Below, piece by piece: positions 62,566-64,000 of a DNA stretch of 64,000 bases; the stretch's first letter is position 1, and each line of letters begins with the position of its first letter. Source of the DNA: Mycobacterium conspicuum. Lineage in GTDB: Bacteria; Actinomycetota; Actinomycetes; Mycobacteriales; Mycobacteriaceae. The position numbers and the translations under genes were made by a program. The notes beneath the pieces were generated by a model. That model did no database searches, was not told where the DNA came from, and saw only the letters and a list, made by a program, of their open reading frames with translations. The DNA lies in assembly GCF_010730195.1 (NCBI RefSeq), contig NZ_AP022613.1, positions 1,116,001 to 1,180,000 on the forward strand. The letters run 5' to 3'.

Positions 62566-62787
62566 TCAGCCGATGGCCTGCTGGACGGGCAGCTCCGCCT
62601 TGGTCTTCCCGGTGCCAGTGTGGGTCCCGGTGGTGGGCACCGTGGTGTGCTTGGTGTGGGTGCCGGTGCCGGTCCCACCGCCGGTGCCGGTGCCGTTGCC
62701 GCCTTTGCCACCGCGCGCGAAGCGGAGCTCGTCCGCGGTCAGGGTGCGGATGCTCTGCCTGCGCAGGGCCAGCTTGTTGGTGTTCAT
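62566..62787 (-). CDS. Putative RiPP precursor peptide, Thr/Gly-rich, Cys-free
   Basis: 73 aa, ATG with an AGGAGA site 6 nt upstream. Residues 1-27 look like a leader: NKLALRRQSIRTLTADELRF followed by ARGG, a pattern (LxL...LT.xEL..xxGG) shared with class I lanthipeptide-type leaders that end in a double glycine. The 46-residue part after GG (residues 28-73) has 14 Thr, 13 Gly, no Ser and no Cys, then ends in a plainer AELPVQQAIG. It lies 105 bp downstream of a LanB-like dehydratase gene on the same strand. Thr dehydration without lanthionine rings is the inferred product type. Confidence 0.75.
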   Translation of the reverse strand: MNTNKLALRRQSIRTLTADELRFARGGKGGNGTGTGGGTGTGTHTKHTTVPTTGTHTGTGKTKAELPVQQAIG

Positions 62788-62892
62788 GATTTCTCCTAAT
62801 TGATGTGGTCGAGGCCCCGTGTGGGCCGCGTTCATAGGTAAGAGCGCCAACCGCACGGAAAGCGGACAGTTTTTGCAGAACTTCTCTCCGGA

Positions 62893-64000
62893 CTAGGACC
62901 CGGCCGCCTTGGCACGGGGTGCGCGTGCGATCTGGCTGGCGTAGTACCGGTCCAAAAAGCTCAGCAGCACGAGCTCGTGGGTGCGTGCCGCGGAACGCAG
63001 CAACCGGACGGCGTGCAGGTGGTCGAAACTGTGCAGCAGCGACGAGAAGGACTGGGTCAGCTCGCCCCGCCTGGACCGGTCCGCCAGCTCGGCGAGCAGG
63101 GGTGCGAGAACTTCTGATCGCTGCCTGAACACCTGGCGAGCGGATTCGTAGCGATGATCGGTGCTGTCGTCGAGCAGCGCGGTGAGGTCGGCGCGCTCGT
63201 CGCGCCAGCGCTGCCCGACGCCGGCTTCCAAGTTGGGCGCGTTGGGGTACTCGGGCCGGTAGCCCGCCGCGCCGCTCTTGGCCCAGTCACGACGCTGCTG
63301 CAGGTCGAACCCGGCGTCGGCGAGCAGCCGATCGGTGGCGTACATGCAAAGCTTCCAGCGCGCCTCGGGCCCGTCAGTGTCGAGCATGCCCAACACCTTC
63401 AGCACGGCGTCACTGTCGGCGCCGTGGATGAGCTCGGCGAGCTCGATGCCGGCGTCGCCGCCGTAGCGCTCGATTTCGCGGGTGTAGGTATCGATCGCGA
63501 CTTTCGATATCGTCCCGTCGCCCAGATGGTCGGCCAGCGCGTCGGTAAGGGCGGGTAGCGCGTGTTCGCGCAGCGCCGCGGGCTCACCATGCAACCGGAG
63601 CCGCAGGTGATGCTCAGGGTCGGCGTACCGCAGGAAGAACCAATGGTCGACGACGCCCGCGTCGCGCAGCTGACCGACGACCGGGCCGACGGTGTCGACG
63701 AGGATGCGGTCAGCGGATGCGGAACCGGTGTAGGCCTTCAGGTACAGCCACTCGGTGCCTGGCGCGAAGGCGCGCTGGATCCGGGGTGCCCGGAACGGCT
63801 GCGGGGCCGGCTCGGGATCGCGTCGGGCAATGAACGGCACGATCAGTTCGTGGGCGAAGCGGCCCTGCGGACCCGCGGCGACGCGAGAGGCCAGCACCTC
63901 CTCGACGACCGCCCCGGACCGACCCCGGAGCACCTTCGCGGCGGCGGCGACCAGCGCGGCGCTGGTGGTGTCGACGTAAAGCCGGTTGTCTCCGTCGGCG
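62893..64000 (-). CDS. LanB-like lantibiotic dehydratase, partial (N-terminus outside window)
   Basis: The 3' ~370 codons of a reading frame open through the right edge. The first visible part (DGDNRLYVDTTSAALVAAAA ... GPQGRFAHELIVPFIAR) resembles the end of the LanB glutamylation domain. From FAPGTEWLYLKAYTGSASADRILVDTVGPVV onward it matches the thiopeptide-type/SpaB C-terminal elimination domain, with WFFLRYADPEHHLRLRLHGEP and the C-terminal SLLHSFDHLHAVRLL. LanB enzymes use glutamyl-tRNA to dehydrate Ser/Thr in a precursor peptide. The GTG at 63933 is internal, not a start. Confidence 0.85.
   Translation of the reverse strand, partial: ADGDNRLYVDTTSAALVAAAAKVLRGRSGAVVEEVLASRVAAGPQGRFAHELIVPFIARRDPEPAPQPFRAPRIQRAFAPGTEWLYLKAYTGSASADRILVDTVGPVVGQLRDAGVVDHWFFLRYADPEHHLRLRLHGEPAALREHALPALTDALADHLGDGTISKVAIDTYTREIERYGGDAGIELAELIHGADSDAVLKVLGMLDTDGPEARWKLCMYATDRLLADAGFDLQQRRDWAKSGAAGYRPEYPNAPNLEAGVGQRWRDERADLTALLDDSTDHRYESARQVFRQRSEVLAPLLAELADRSRRGELTQSFSSLLHSFDHLHAVRLLRSAARTHELVLLSFLDRYYASQIARAPRAKAAGS

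Noticed and set aside
62893..63933. A stand-alone 346-aa SpaB-C-type protein starting at the GTG at 63933
   Set aside because: The frame stays open to the right edge, and the extra residues still resemble a LanB domain, so this GTG is internal to a longer gene.

Overview
The window looks like chromosomal DNA of a slow-growing, non-tuberculous Mycobacterium. It is GC-rich with many GTG and TTG starts. It carries a PPE-family gene and mycobacterium-specific genes (devR/devS, tgs1, fprA, Acg-type nitroreductases). Its gene order follows the M. tuberculosis Rv3166c-Rv3100c block in inverted orientation, with several insertions and losses. No species is named because nothing in the window decides it.

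Layout. 109-4228 (+): a DUF4129 / small membrane protein / MoxR3 ATPase / DUF58 / membrane protein operon, ending at a perfect hairpin shared with the converging nuo operon. 4531-19978 (-): the complete fourteen-gene nuoA-N operon for respiratory complex I, mostly coupled by 4-8 nt overlaps. Its nuoA leader holds a hairpin and a seven-codon upstream ORF. 20281-21720 (+): a PPE protein with a hydrolase-like C-terminal domain. 21730-30761 (-): a receiver-domain protein, then a tightly packed catabolic cluster (YceI, SnoaL-like, APH-type kinase, acyl-CoA dehydrogenase, TetR, HMG-CoA lyase, CaiB-type CoA-transferase, alpha/beta hydrolase, homogentisate-dioxygenase-like protein). M. tuberculosis lacks this cluster at this place. 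30939-37841: a YVTN beta-propeller lipoprotein, fadB4, an aldo/keto reductase, a GNAT acetyltransferase, fadE23-fadE24 behind a perfect 26-bp palindrome, and hisN.

37915-49953 is a DosR (DevR) dormancy locus. It holds a quinol-type nitric oxide reductase with a Cys-rich membrane protein and a slipin downstream, then universal stress protein-devR-devS, an Acg-type nitroreductase, tgs1 with a group III truncated haemoglobin, and a second Acg-type nitroreductase with a PNPOx-like protein. DosR-box-like palindromes lie in three promoter regions. One lies between norB and devR, which suggests that NO sensing and NO removal are wired together.

49957-57723 contains an AgpS-like FAD oxidase, fprA, prfB, an MscS channel, a proline-rich membrane protein, ftsE-ftsX and smpB. 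A DMT-family transporter and an MDMPI-fold protein follow, then ssrA (tmRNA). An intact ISL3-family element (59935-61372, perfect 8-bp target duplication) sits between ssrA and the hairpin that looks like its original terminator. Beyond it lie a secreted cutinase and, at the right edge, a RiPP-type locus: a LanB-like dehydratase whose N-terminus lies outside the window, followed by a 73-aa precursor with a double-glycine leader and a Thr/Gly-rich core with no cysteine. This is the best candidate for an undescribed system here.
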